Shown here piece by piece: positions 1-9,900 of a stretch of 56,305 nt of DNA. Below the pieces are notes generated by a model, which was not told the DNA's origin, did no database searches, and saw only the letters and a program-made list of their open reading frames with translations. Positions within the stretch are counted from its first letter, which is position 1, and each line of letters begins with the position of its first letter. The DNA comes from Flavobacteriaceae bacterium UBA5544 (GTDB taxonomy: Bacteria; Bacteroidota; Bacteroidia; Flavobacteriales; Flavobacteriaceae), in NCBI GenBank assembly GCA_002426755.1, contig DINI01000028.1:6073-62377 (forward strand). The letters run 5' to 3'. The position numbers and the translations under genes are program-made.

Positions 1-2159
1 TATCAACCAAAATATTGCCGCACAATTTCAACGAACTCATAGATGCCTCCATAAAACACCTTAAAGGAAAGAAATTCACCTTATTTCCAGATTTCCCGAC
101 GGCAGGCATTGCAGATTGCAGTGATTACAAAGATGGATTAAGAGGAGGAAAGGTTCGCGTTAGGGCAAAGATTTCGCAATTAGATAAAGTTACTTTAGCT
201 ATCACGGAGATTCCTTTTGGCACCACAACCACATCATTAATTGATTCTATCCTAAAAGCGAATGACAAGGGAAAAATCAAGATTAAAAAGATTGAAGATA
301 ATACAGCTGCAGAAGTTGAAATTCTAGTGCATTTGCCTTCTGGGATTTCACCAGACAAAACAATTGATGCGCTGTATGCTTTCACAAATTGCGAAAACTC
401 AATTTCACCTTTAGGTTGTGTGATTGAAGACAATAAGCCTTTGTTTATTGGTGTTACCGAAATGTTGGAACGTTCTACAAACCACACCGTAGAACTGTTA
501 AAGGCGAATTTGGAAATCAAGTTGGATGAATTTGAGGAACAGTGGCATTTTGCATCTTTGGAACGCATTTTCATTGAAAACCGTATCTATCGTGACATTG
601 AGGAAGAAGAAACTTGGGAAGGTGTAATTTCAGCAATTGATAAAGGATTAAAACCGCACATAGCTCATTTAAAACGAACCATTACAGTTGAAGATATTGA
701 ACGTTTGACAGAGATTCGGATCAAGCGTATTTCAAAATTTGATATAGACAAAGCTCAACAACGTATTGATGCTCTCGAGGAGCAAATCGCTCAAGTAAAA
801 TATGATTTAGAGCATCTTACAGATTATGCCATTGCCTATTTTACACGTCTTAAAAATGATTATGGCAAAGGCAGAGAGCGTCAGACAGAGTTACGTCTTT
901 TTGATGATGTCGACGCTACAAAAGTAGTCATGAGAAACACCAAACTCTATGTCAATAGAGAAGAGGGTTTCATAGGAACTTCCCTTAAACGTGATGAATA
1001 TGTATGTGATTGTAGTGATATTGATGATATTATTGTATTCACCAGTGAAGGGAAAATGATGGTCACCAAAGCGGACGAAAAAACATTCATTGGCAAAGGA
1101 ATTATACATGTTGCCGTCTTTAAAAAGAAAGACAAACGTACCATCTACAACATGATTTATCGCGATGGTAGTAAAGGTCCTTCCTATGTAAAACGGTTTG
1201 CTGTAACAAGCACAACACGAGATAGGGAATATGATATGACCAATGAAACTAAAGGTTCTAGCGTCCTTTATTTCTCTGCTAATCCTAATGGCGAGGCGGA
1301 AGTAGTAACTATATTTTTAAGACAAGTAGGAAGCATCAAGAAGCTGAAGTGGGATTTGGATTTTTCAGAAGTGTTGATCAAAGGACGAAATTCCAAAGGA
1401 AATCAAGTCACTAAACATGCGATAAAGAAAATCGAGTTGAAGGAACACGGAATTTCCACGTTAAAACCTCGCAAGATTTGGTTTGATGACACCGTCCAAC
1501 GTTTGAATGTCGATGAACGTGGCGAATTGATTGGCGAATTTCGGGGCGAGGACCGATTATTGATTATTTCTCAAGCAGGTGTGATCAAAACAATCCTTCC
1601 AGAACTCACATCTAGATTTGAAGACGATATGATAGTGCTGGAGAAGTGGATTCCAAAGAAACCGATTTCAGCATTGTATTATGATGGTGAAAAGGAACGA
1701 TATTACGTCAAGCGTTTTTTGATTGAAAACGAAAACAAGGAAGAAATATTCATTTCAGAACATCCAAATTCACAATTGGAAATTGTTTCTACCGATTGGC
1801 GACCAATTGCAGAAGTCGTTTTCAACAAACCAAGAGGGAAAGAGCAACGCGATAATGAAGAACTTAACTTTGAAGAGTTTATCGCTGTCAAAGGAATTAA
1901 GGCATTAGGAAATCAATTCACCACAGATAAAATCAAACAAGTCAGTCTGTTGCAGCCTTTGCCTTATGAAGAGCCAGAAGAAGTTCCCGCGGATGACATT
2001 GAAGTTGTGGATGAGGTAGAAGTGGAGAATGATAATCAAAGTTCGAATGATAAACCTAAAAATAATCCGCCTTTGGAAATCACCAATTTAACCCAAAAAG
2101 GCGATGATGACGAAGATGATACCTATTTGGATGAAAAAGGGCAGATTAAGTTATTTTAG
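1..2159 (+). CDS. parC: DNA topoisomerase IV subunit A, 5' end outside the window
   Basis: Type IIA topoisomerase A subunit, which cuts and rejoins DNA and unlinks daughter chromosomes together with ParE. The frame is open from base 3, and the first residues (ILPHNFNEL) match the middle of the breakage-reunion domain, so roughly the first 190 residues, including the catalytic tyrosine, lie upstream. A coiled-coil stretch (about residues 240-290 of the visible part) leads into the C-terminal beta-pinwheel. I see no GyrA box (QRRGGKG type) in the pinwheel, which argues for ParC rather than GyrA. The last 50 residues are acidic (DDDEDD), as often seen in Bacteroidetes homologues. It converges on the phosphopantetheinyl transferase with 13 bp between the stop codons and is probably unrelated to the gene cluster beside it. 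Confidence 0.9.
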   Translation, partial: STKILPHNFNELIDASIKHLKGKKFTLFPDFPTAGIADCSDYKDGLRGGKVRVRAKISQLDKVTLAITEIPFGTTTTSLIDSILKANDKGKIKIKKIEDNTAAEVEILVHLPSGISPDKTIDALYAFTNCENSISPLGCVIEDNKPLFIGVTEMLERSTNHTVELLKANLEIKLDEFEEQWHFASLERIFIENRIYRDIEEEETWEGVISAIDKGLKPHIAHLKRTITVEDIERLTEIRIKRISKFDIDKAQQRIDALEEQIAQVKYDLEHLTDYAIAYFTRLKNDYGKGRERQTELRLFDDVDATKVVMRNTKLYVNREEGFIGTSLKRDEYVCDCSDIDDIIVFTSEGKMMVTKADEKTFIGKGIIHVAVFKKKDKRTIYNMIYRDGSKGPSYVKRFAVTSTTRDREYDMTNETKGSSVLYFSANPNGEAEVVTIFLRQVGSIKKLKWDLDFSEVLIKGRNSKGNQVTKHAIKKIELKEHGISTLKPRKIWFDDTVQRLNVDERGELIGEFRGEDRLLIISQAGVIKTILPELTSRFEDDMIVLEKWIPKKPISALYYDGEKERYYVKRFLIENENKEEIFISEHPNSQLEIVSTDWRPIAEVVFNKPRGKEQRDNEELNFEEFIAVKGIKALGNQFTTDKIKQVSLLQPLPYEEPEEVPADDIEVVDEVEVENDNQSSNDKPKNNPPLEITNLTQKGDDDEDDTYLDEKGQIKLF

Positions 2160-2172
2160 ACCGTTTACTTTT

Positions 2173-2940
2173 TCAAGTCACTGAAGCTATCAATTCTTCG
2201 GAAGTTGGTAAATGATTAAATCCAATTCTTTTTAAATCATATTTGTGGTCAGTGAATGCCAACGCACCCATATAATCCTCATTTATACGGAAGTTATAAA
2301 CCGTCATTCGTTCAAAATTTCCCAGTAAATCTTGTGTAATTGAATGCTTTCCATCCGTAGCGGTAATTCTTGGCAAATCATCATCAATACCTTTTCCTAT
2401 TGCCTTTACAATGGCTTCCTTACGTGTCCAGAATTTATAAAACGAAAGATGTTTGTCCTCACTATTGATAATTTCATCAATTTCTGAAATGCTGAATACA
2501 TTGGATAGGATTTCTTCATAATTAAAATCCTTGTTAATGTATTCAATATCAACACCAATTGGATGATCTCCAATTACAATCATTGCATAATCGCCTGAAT
2601 GGGTTAGATTAAAAAAAACAGAAGGATACGATGATAAAAAAGGTTTTTTGTTGGAATCTATGTCGAGTTGCAATTCTTTAATATCCAGTCTGATATGTTT
2701 TGCCAAAAGAAATTTTAACAGAATTCTGCAAATTATAAATCGATTTCTATCTTTTTTGAAATGGTATCTTTCAGCACGATTGCGTTCAGTTTGAGATAAG
2801 ATGGATACTGAATTGGAAACTAAATCTTTATATTTCGATAATTCAATTAAATATAGTTTTACACCAAAGCTATCTTCCTTATCTATATATGATTCTGGAG
2901 TTGCAATTTCTTTCGTTTCACAAATTAAAGTGCTATACAC
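2173..2940 (-). CDS. Sfp-type 4'-phosphopantetheinyl transferase
   Basis: Moves phosphopantetheine from CoA to the serine of carrier domains. The family signatures are present: FFNLTHSGDYA (residues 109-119), GVDIE (129-133, metal-binding Asp131 and Glu133) and WTRKEAIVKA (171-180). At 255 residues it has the usual Sfp-type length. The start is a GTG at 2940 whose bases overlap the stop codon of the NRPS gene (GTGTATAG, 8 bp shared), so translation is probably coupled. It is the last gene of the unit that encodes the hybrid synthase and the NRPS. Its likely job is to activate the two PCPs and one ACP encoded just upstream, although it could also serve other carrier proteins in the cell. Confidence 0.93.
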   Translation of the reverse strand: MYSTLICETKEIATPESYIDKEDSFGVKLYLIELSKYKDLVSNSVSILSQTERNRAERYHFKKDRNRFIICRILLKFLLAKHIRLDIKELQLDIDSNKKPFLSSYPSVFFNLTHSGDYAMIVIGDHPIGVDIEYINKDFNYEEILSNVFSISEIDEIINSEDKHLSFYKFWTRKEAIVKAIGKGIDDDLPRITATDGKHSITQDLLGNFERMTVYNFRINEDYMGALAFTDHKYDLKRIGFNHLPTSEELIASVT

Positions 2941-5900
2941 GTTCTACAGTCTTATGATCCAAAACATCTTGAAGCTTTTTGGCCAATGTCTCCACATGAG
3001 GTTCCTCGAACATATCCACGTGATTACCAGGAACCATATGTTTTCTGATACCTCTTTCGCCCATCTTTTTCCATCCAAGTAGATCATGGTCGTGCACGAA
3101 GTTGATTTCCTCTTCCGCTCTAAATAAATCGATGACGATATCTTGTGGCGTTATGGTATAGGCTTGTGTGGCGATGCTATGGTTATGTTCCATCTTATAA
3201 GGCACATTGAACTGCATTTCGTATTGCTTTTCCTTTCCATGTTTCAGCTTTAAAAACAAGCCCGAAATCTGGATTTTCAACAATGCGATGCGTCGTGTAA
3301 AATGTTTTTTACTGGCAAACATGTTAAAACTCAAAAACACAACTTTTCCTATCTGAAACAAGTTCATCAACAATTTTTTCATAAAAGGACTTGTGTAATA
3401 GTAAGATGGATACACATACGTATCAAATTGTGCCAAAATAGTGACTTCCTTTCCTTGCGCTCTTAATTGTCGAGCCATTTCATAAGCTACAATCCCTCCA
3501 TAAGAAAACCCTCCCAAAGCGTACGGTCCGTTTGGATTTCTCGCAATAATTTCAGCGATATAATCTGCCGCCATTTGGTCAATGGAATCATGAGGTTCGT
3601 CAACTCCGCTCAAGCCTCTAGACTGAAGTCCGAAAACAGGTTGGTCTTTATCCAAACGATGCGCCAAGGCATTAAACATCAAAACATTATGATTAGCGCC
3701 ATGAACCACATACAATGCAGGTTTACTTCCTTCTGGTTTTAATGGTACCAACGAATCCCAAACAAAAAACTCGCTGTCCATGTAGGCTGCCAATTTCTTA
3801 ACCGTAGGATGTTTGAGCAATGCTACCAACGGTATTCGATTCCCTGTTTCCTTTTCGATGCGCGCCATCACTTGAACACCGACTACCGAATGTCCTCCGA
3901 GTTCAAAATAATCGCTATTGACATCAATTTTATCTAGTTTTAGACAATCCTCCCAGATACCTGCAATGATTTTTTCTGATTTCGTCGATGGTTCGGTAAA
4001 ACCACGCCCGGTTTCTTTATTTGGTAATGGTTGTAGCAAGGCTTTCCTGTCTATTTTGCCACTTAAGGTTTTTGGGAATTCGTTTACAAAATTAAATTGA
4101 TGGGGAATCATGTGGGCTGGAAGCTGCTCTTTTAGAACTTTTTTCCAAGCATCCACCTGATTTGTGCCAGTATTGGTTGTCTCGGCTGCAATGACAGTCG
4201 CTATCAACAATTCCTCATTGAGCAAAACCACGGAAGAATGGATACCATCCAAGGTATCCAAAGCTTGTTCTATTTCGCCTAATTCTATGCGCTGACCTCT
4301 AATTTTGACCTGTTGGTCAATACGTCCTAAACAGTAGACCTCGCCAGACGCATCTAATCTGGCCAAATCGCCAGTACGATATAAAATAGGGCCTAAATCT
4401 GATTCAAATGGATTGGTTACAAACTTCTCGCTCGTCAAATCATCTCGCTTCCAATATCCTTTTGCCACGCCATCTCCCGCTATACAGAGTTCACCACTTT
4501 TGCCAGGTTCTACCAACTTATTCTGTTCGTTGACAATGTAAAGTTGGGTATTGGCCATCGGAACGCCTATGGCAATTGACGTATCATTCTTTGATACTTT
4601 TGCAATGGCAGACCATATTGTGGTTTCGGTTGGTCCATACATGTTCCAAAGCTCGGTGACTCTATCCAAAATGTTTTTTGCCAAAGCCAATGGAAGTGCT
4701 TCCCCAGTAGAAATCGCTCGGATTGGTAAAGGTTCTTCCCAACCAGAATAAATCAGCATTTGCCACGTGGCTGGTGTCGCCTGCATCATCGTTATGGACT
4801 CATTTTTCATCAAATCCAATAGTAGACGTGTGTCCTTTGCCGTTTCTTCGTTGGTAATAACCAATTTTGCTCCTTTTAAAAGAGGCCCGAACAATTCTCC
4901 CATGGCAATATCGAAGGAAATGGTCGTGATGGAAATCAATACATCATTTTCTTTGATGCCTGGCTTTTTAATAAAGCTGTATAATAAATTCACCAAGTTC
5001 TTGTGATTTATTGGCACGCCTTTTGGCTTGCCTGTAGAACCTGATGTATAAAGTAAATAAACCACGTTGTCGAGGTTTACTTTTTCATTTAATGGTGTTT
5101 GAGGATGCTTTGATAATTCTGAAAGAATATCTTCTAAAAGTAGGATGTTTGTATCCGATTGTAAAGCCGAAGAAAATGTTTTGTTCGTTATCAGGAATTT
5201 GGATTCTGAATCTTCCAACATAAATTCCAATCGCTTACTAGGGTAACTAGGGTCGAGTGGAAGATATGCCGCTCCACACTCCATTATGGCAATCAAGGTA
5301 ATCACCAAATCAATGGAACGTGGCAAAGAAACACCTACGAAATCGCCATTACTTACACCTTGTGCTTTCAAATAATGTGCTACCTGATGTACCTTTTTTT
5401 CTAAATCTCCATATGATATTTCTGAATTCTCAAACTTTAAGGCGGTTTTTAAAGGATTGACGCGAGCCTGCTGAAAGAGTAATTCGTGTAATGCCTTTTG
5501 TGGATAAGATGCCGCAGTATTGTTCAAATCTGAATAATCAGAAGCATCTACCTTTATAATATCACCAATCTTGATATCAGGATTGGCCACAACCGAAGCG
5601 ATGATGTCTTCAAAAGACGTCATCATGTTTTGGATGGTTTCTGGTTTAAAGAGATTTGTATTATAGGACCATTCCAAAACCAAGTCGTTTTCAGAACCTG
5701 AAGCATTCAAAAACAATTCAAAGGTTTCATAAGCTCTTGGATTACTTTTTAAGACATAATCCAAACCTGAAAACGACACATCGTTATCCATTCCCATATC
5801 AATATTGAAAACGACAGGAACTAATGGAACTCTAGATGGGTCTCTCGCAATGGATAGTTTTTGAAGCAATTCTCCAAAACTAAATTTTTGATGTTCGTAT

Positions 5901-6928
5901 GCGTCAAATAATTGAGGTTTACGTAGTTTAAGGTAGTCATTGAAACTAATAGTTGCATCAATATTACTTCGTAATGGCAGCAAATTAACACAATGCCCAA
6001 TCATTTGAATTTTACCGCTTGCAGCTTGGTCGGCCGATGGCAATCCCAAAACTATGCTACCTTGTCCTGTTTGGGTGTACAGTAAAATCTCAAAAGCCGA
6101 TAGGAGCGTGGTGACAAAACTTGCTCCAGCCTTTACCCCAGTTTTTTTAAGGGCATTGACCAAATCCATTGGCATTGGTAAATCGAGACGTTCACTTTTG
6201 AAGGTTCTATATTGAGGTCTCGGAAAATCTGTAGGTAAGGTCAGTTGTGGAACTGCACCTTTGAATTGATTGAGCCAATAATTTTCATTGACAGTATGCG
6301 CTTCACTTGCTAAATATTCCTGTTGTTCATCGGCATAAGCAGAAAAACTTTCAGGTTTTGGTAAATTGTGAGTTGAATTGTTAATATTGGCAGAATATAA
6401 TCCACCCAATTCTTGAAGCATAATTCCCAGAGACCAACCATCGCAAACGATGTGGTGACCTGTGAGTACCAAATGATGTTCAGTTTCTGTCAATTTAATC
6501 ATCCCAACTTTTAAAAGCGGGCCTTTTAATAGATCAAAAACATAATTGGCGTCCGCCGATAGATAATCCTTTATGAATTTATCTTTTTCAACATCAGAAG
6601 ATTGAGAAACATCTTGATAATCAACTTTCAGTGAGAGTTGCTGAAAAATGGTCATAAATTTACCGTCAGTGCTGAAAACAGCTCGTAACGTTTCATGACG
6701 GTCCACTAAACTTTGGACAGCTTTATCCAGTGCCTCTTTATTTAAATTTCCTTTTAAGATTAGGGATATGGACTCGTTGTACGCTCTGTTGGCATCTTTG
6801 TCTCCTAACTTGCAAGCAATCCAGATTTCTGCCTGTGGCTGTGTGGTATATATGACCCGTTCTATTGTGGGTCCACTAAACGGGTTAAAAGTGGTTTTGC
6901 TTGGTATCATAATGTTAGTTCGGAGCAT
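2933..6928 (-). CDS. Non-ribosomal peptide synthetase, C-A-PCP-TE
   Basis: A terminating NRPS module of 1331 residues. Condensation domain: about 20-455, with HHIVCDGWS at 158-166. Adenylation domain: about 475-970, with YTSGSTGKPKG, YGPTETT, RTGDLA and the A10 lysine K958. PCP: about 980-1050, phosphopantetheine Ser1014 in GGHS. Type I thioesterase: about 1070-1331, nucleophile Ser1142 in GFSYGG and probable catalytic His1303. Aligned to GrsA by eye, the specificity residues read D673, I674, G677, Q716, I739, T741, M763, I771, W772, K958. Asp673 implies an alpha-amino acid. I recall glycine codes with a D-I-x-Q...I-W-K layout, but I do not assign a substrate. The C-domain start (QAEIWIACKLGDKDANRAYNES) resembles C domains that follow aminotransferase domains in MycA/McyE-type enzymes. 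It lies 58 bp after the hybrid synthase. An alternative start is Met7 (6910). Confidence 0.95.
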   Translation of the reverse strand: MLRTNIMIPSKTTFNPFSGPTIERVIYTTQPQAEIWIACKLGDKDANRAYNESISLILKGNLNKEALDKAVQSLVDRHETLRAVFSTDGKFMTIFQQLSLKVDYQDVSQSSDVEKDKFIKDYLSADANYVFDLLKGPLLKVGMIKLTETEHHLVLTGHHIVCDGWSLGIMLQELGGLYSANINNSTHNLPKPESFSAYADEQQEYLASEAHTVNENYWLNQFKGAVPQLTLPTDFPRPQYRTFKSERLDLPMPMDLVNALKKTGVKAGASFVTTLLSAFEILLYTQTGQGSIVLGLPSADQAASGKIQMIGHCVNLLPLRSNIDATISFNDYLKLRKPQLFDAYEHQKFSFGELLQKLSIARDPSRVPLVPVVFNIDMGMDNDVSFSGLDYVLKSNPRAYETFELFLNASGSENDLVLEWSYNTNLFKPETIQNMMTSFEDIIASVVANPDIKIGDIIKVDASDYSDLNNTAASYPQKALHELLFQQARVNPLKTALKFENSEISYGDLEKKVHQVAHYLKAQGVSNGDFVGVSLPRSIDLVITLIAIMECGAAYLPLDPSYPSKRLEFMLEDSESKFLITNKTFSSALQSDTNILLLEDILSELSKHPQTPLNEKVNLDNVVYLLYTSGSTGKPKGVPINHKNLVNLLYSFIKKPGIKENDVLISITTISFDIAMGELFGPLLKGAKLVITNEETAKDTRLLLDLMKNESITMMQATPATWQMLIYSGWEEPLPIRAISTGEALPLALAKNILDRVTELWNMYGPTETTIWSAIAKVSKNDTSIAIGVPMANTQLYIVNEQNKLVEPGKSGELCIAGDGVAKGYWKRDDLTSEKFVTNPFESDLGPILYRTGDLARLDASGEVYCLGRIDQQVKIRGQRIELGEIEQALDTLDGIHSSVVLLNEELLIATVIAAETTNTGTNQVDAWKKVLKEQLPAHMIPHQFNFVNEFPKTLSGKIDRKALLQPLPNKETGRGFTEPSTKSEKIIAGIWEDCLKLDKIDVNSDYFELGGHSVVGVQVMARIEKETGNRIPLVALLKHPTVKKLAAYMDSEFFVWDSLVPLKPEGSKPALYVVHGANHNVLMFNALAHRLDKDQPVFGLQSRGLSGVDEPHDSIDQMAADYIAEIIARNPNGPYALGGFSYGGIVAYEMARQLRAQGKEVTILAQFDTYVYPSYYYTSPFMKKLLMNLFQIGKVVFLSFNMFASKKHFTRRIALLKIQISGLFLKLKHGKEKQYEMQFNVPYKMEHNHSIATQAYTITPQDIVIDLFRAEEEINFVHDHDLLGWKKMGERGIRKHMVPGNHVDMFEEPHVETLAKKLQDVLDHKTVERV

Positions 6929-6986
6929 TAGAATTAGTGTTTAAGTTTGCCCTAATGAAAAGTACTAATAGTTAATATTTATGATG

Positions 6987-9900
6987 TTAAGATAATTCAA
7001 TCTTTTGGAAAGTTCCATCATTTGTATCCCTTTCTACAAACCAAGCAGGATTGCCTGATTCATCCATTCCTAAACGTGCTCCTGGAACTGGTGGTTGATT
7101 CAATTCTTGAGATGCTTTCAAATTTCCATTGATAATTGCATCAGTATTCATTTCTGATTTAAAAATTCCTGCAGCTATCAGTTCTTCAACAGACTCAATA
7201 AAGGTATTGATTAAATGCGTCACATCCTCTTCTTTATAAGCCGTTGTCATAAAACATGGGAAACCGTCCCAAATATGGATACCTTTCTGTCTCATTAGTA
7301 CAAAAACCAATTCAGAATAAGGAATGTCTTCCAGGAAGGATAATCTCCACAATGATTTGTAATGATTGATTTCAATAGGCAAACTTTGTTTTTTGAAGTA
7401 AATATTCAATTCGTTAGCCAAACGGTCAGTCATGGTCGCCAAATCTTCTTGAAGTTTTGGACCGTACTCTTTCAAATGAAGCAATGACGCTTTTGAAGCC
7501 GCCAACGCCAATGGATGACGAACGAATGTTCCGGCGAAATAGGTCACACCAACTTCCGGAAATGAATCATCTCCAAATTGCCAATGTCCACCATCAAGTG
7601 CATCCATATATTTTGAACTACCAGCGATGGCGCCAATAGACAAACCTCCACCTATAACCTTACCATACGTAGCAATATCAGCCTTCACGCCGTAAATACC
7701 TTGCATACCTTGAGGTCCCATGCGGAAGCCTGTAATGACTTCATCAAAAATAATTGCAGTGTTGGACGCTTTTGCAATCTTACTGACTTCTTTTACAAAG
7801 TCAACAGGCCGAAATTCTGGTCTTCTACTTTGTACAGGTTCAATAAGAACCGCTGCCAATTCATGGGCTCTTTCACGGATAATCTGCAAACTTTCATCCG
7901 TCCCATAATCTAAAATCAACATATTTTGAACCGCTTCAGGCATAATACCTGGAGCCGCTGGGAAGGATTTCTTCATACGCGATCCTCTTACCAAAACCTC
8001 GTCCACAATACCATGATAGGACCTTGAAAAAGCGACAATCAAAGACCTGCCAGTCACTGTCCTAGCGATACGCATCGCTCCCAAAACAGCTTCTGAACCA
8101 GTATTGCACAATGCTGCACGATCGAGTTGTGTGGATTCGCAAAGCAATTCACAAACTTCACCAGCCAAAGGATGTTGCGGCCCAACTTCATAACCTTTTT
8201 CAATTTGGTCGTGCAAAGCTTCTTTTATAAAATCAGGTTGATGGCCAAATATACTTGAACCAAAACCATTTAAAACATCCATATATTCGTTACCATCAAC
8301 GTCCCAGAGCTTATTGCCTGAAGATTTTCCAACAACCAACGGATACACCAATTCTTTCGTCAAAGGTTTAAATCCAGAAACTACCCTTGGATCCGACATG
8401 TGCGCACGATGTTTTTGGGCATATGCTTTGCTGCCTGCTGTTTTTTTATTGTAAGTTTCAGTTAATTCCTTTAAAAAAGCTTGTTGCTTGGTATCAACCG
8501 CAGTGGCTTGTTTCTCTATTTTTGGTGAAGCACCAAACGGTTTTTTATGTTCTTTTATTTCATCTTCTGAAAGCGTGTCAGATGATGGGGTTGATGCAGG
8601 TTTTACATGATTATTAACTGGCTGTGGAGGCGCAGATATAGAGGGAGGAGTTGAGCTATATCCTCCGTTATTACCTTGAAGCAATTCCATTTGTTTTCCA
8701 AGTAACTGCAATTGTTGCGCAATTAGACTCATTGCGGAATTCGTATCACTAAAAGTAGCACCATTGAATGTCTGTGACTGAATTGGAGCCGACATATTTT
8801 GGGCTGTATTTTGAACTGGAGAATTCATCGGTGGCGCTGCTATTGGTGCCGGAGCAAAACGGTCAGCAGGTAAATTTTTATCCAAATGGTCAGCCAAAAG
8901 ATTAGGTGTACCAAACTCACCATTTAACTGACGAAAGGTGATAGGTGTGTTGAACTCATTTTTACAGGTGATGGCCATTTGCGTTAAAACTAGCGAATCA
9001 AGACCAAGTTCCAGAAAATTATGGTCATGCTCTGAAGCGTCCAATTCCATTCCTGAAGTATTCATGATGATTTCTGAAATCTTTTCAAGAATCATTGCTT
9101 TTCTGTTAGGTTGCATAGCGGTATTCATTTGAGGTTGTATGGTTTCATTCGTGTAATGTTCAATAGATTGATTTAAATTTTCAGTGGATATTTCTTTGTT
9201 TGGCGCATCTACCCAACACCTTTGGCGGTCAAAAGCGTAGGATGGAAGCACAACCTTCTGTCTGTCCTGCCCTTGATAAAAAGATTTCCAGTCAGGCTCG
9301 ATGCCTTTCAGCCAAAGTTGACCCAAAGCAGATAAAACTGTATGATAGGAATTTTCATCATCTTTTGGAATTTCCAAACTTGCAATAGATGTAGCCGATT
9401 TTGATTTCTTTTTTTGTTGTGATAACGTTGTCAATGCGCGACCAGGGCCAACTTCCAATAGGACGATATCTTCCAAATCAAGCGCTGTTTCCATGGCATC
9501 TGAAAAACGAACGGTTGCCCGTAAATGGTTGGTCCAGTATTTCGAATCAGTAGCTTCAGAATCAGTCATCCATGTTCCCGTTACTGTTGAAACAATCGGA
9601 ATTCGAGGAATGTTTAAAGTGATTTTCTTGACTTCTGCTTCAAATTCCTCCAAAACAGGATCCATCATAGTTGAATGAAACGCATGACTGGTCAATAATA
9701 AGCGATTAGGTATTTCTTTTTCTTCCAATACTGAAGCGAAGGCTTTAACAGCTTCATCTTCACCCGAAACCACACATAATAGGTCAGAATTGACGGCAGC
9801 TACCGATAGTGTTTCTGGTAAAATTTCGATTAATTTCTCATAAGTGGTTCTAACCGACAACATGCTTCCACCAGGGAGATTGCTCACCAATTTCCCACGT

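Noticed and set aside
125..574. Long antisense frames within parC, the synthases and the capsule genes
   Set aside because: They mirror coding constraints on the opposite strand, lack family motifs and start sites, and overlap certain genes fully.
1..2159. Calling the first gene gyrA
   Set aside because: No GyrA-box is visible in the C-terminal pinwheel and the acidic tail fits Bacteroidetes ParC better.
2152..2175. TTTTAGACCGTTTACTTTTTC at the parC/PPTase junction resembles the 27-bp element
   Set aside because: It needs an internal deletion to align, contains the parC stop codon and lies downstream, not upstream, of the cluster genes; probably chance. (Longest exact shared piece is TTAGACC.)
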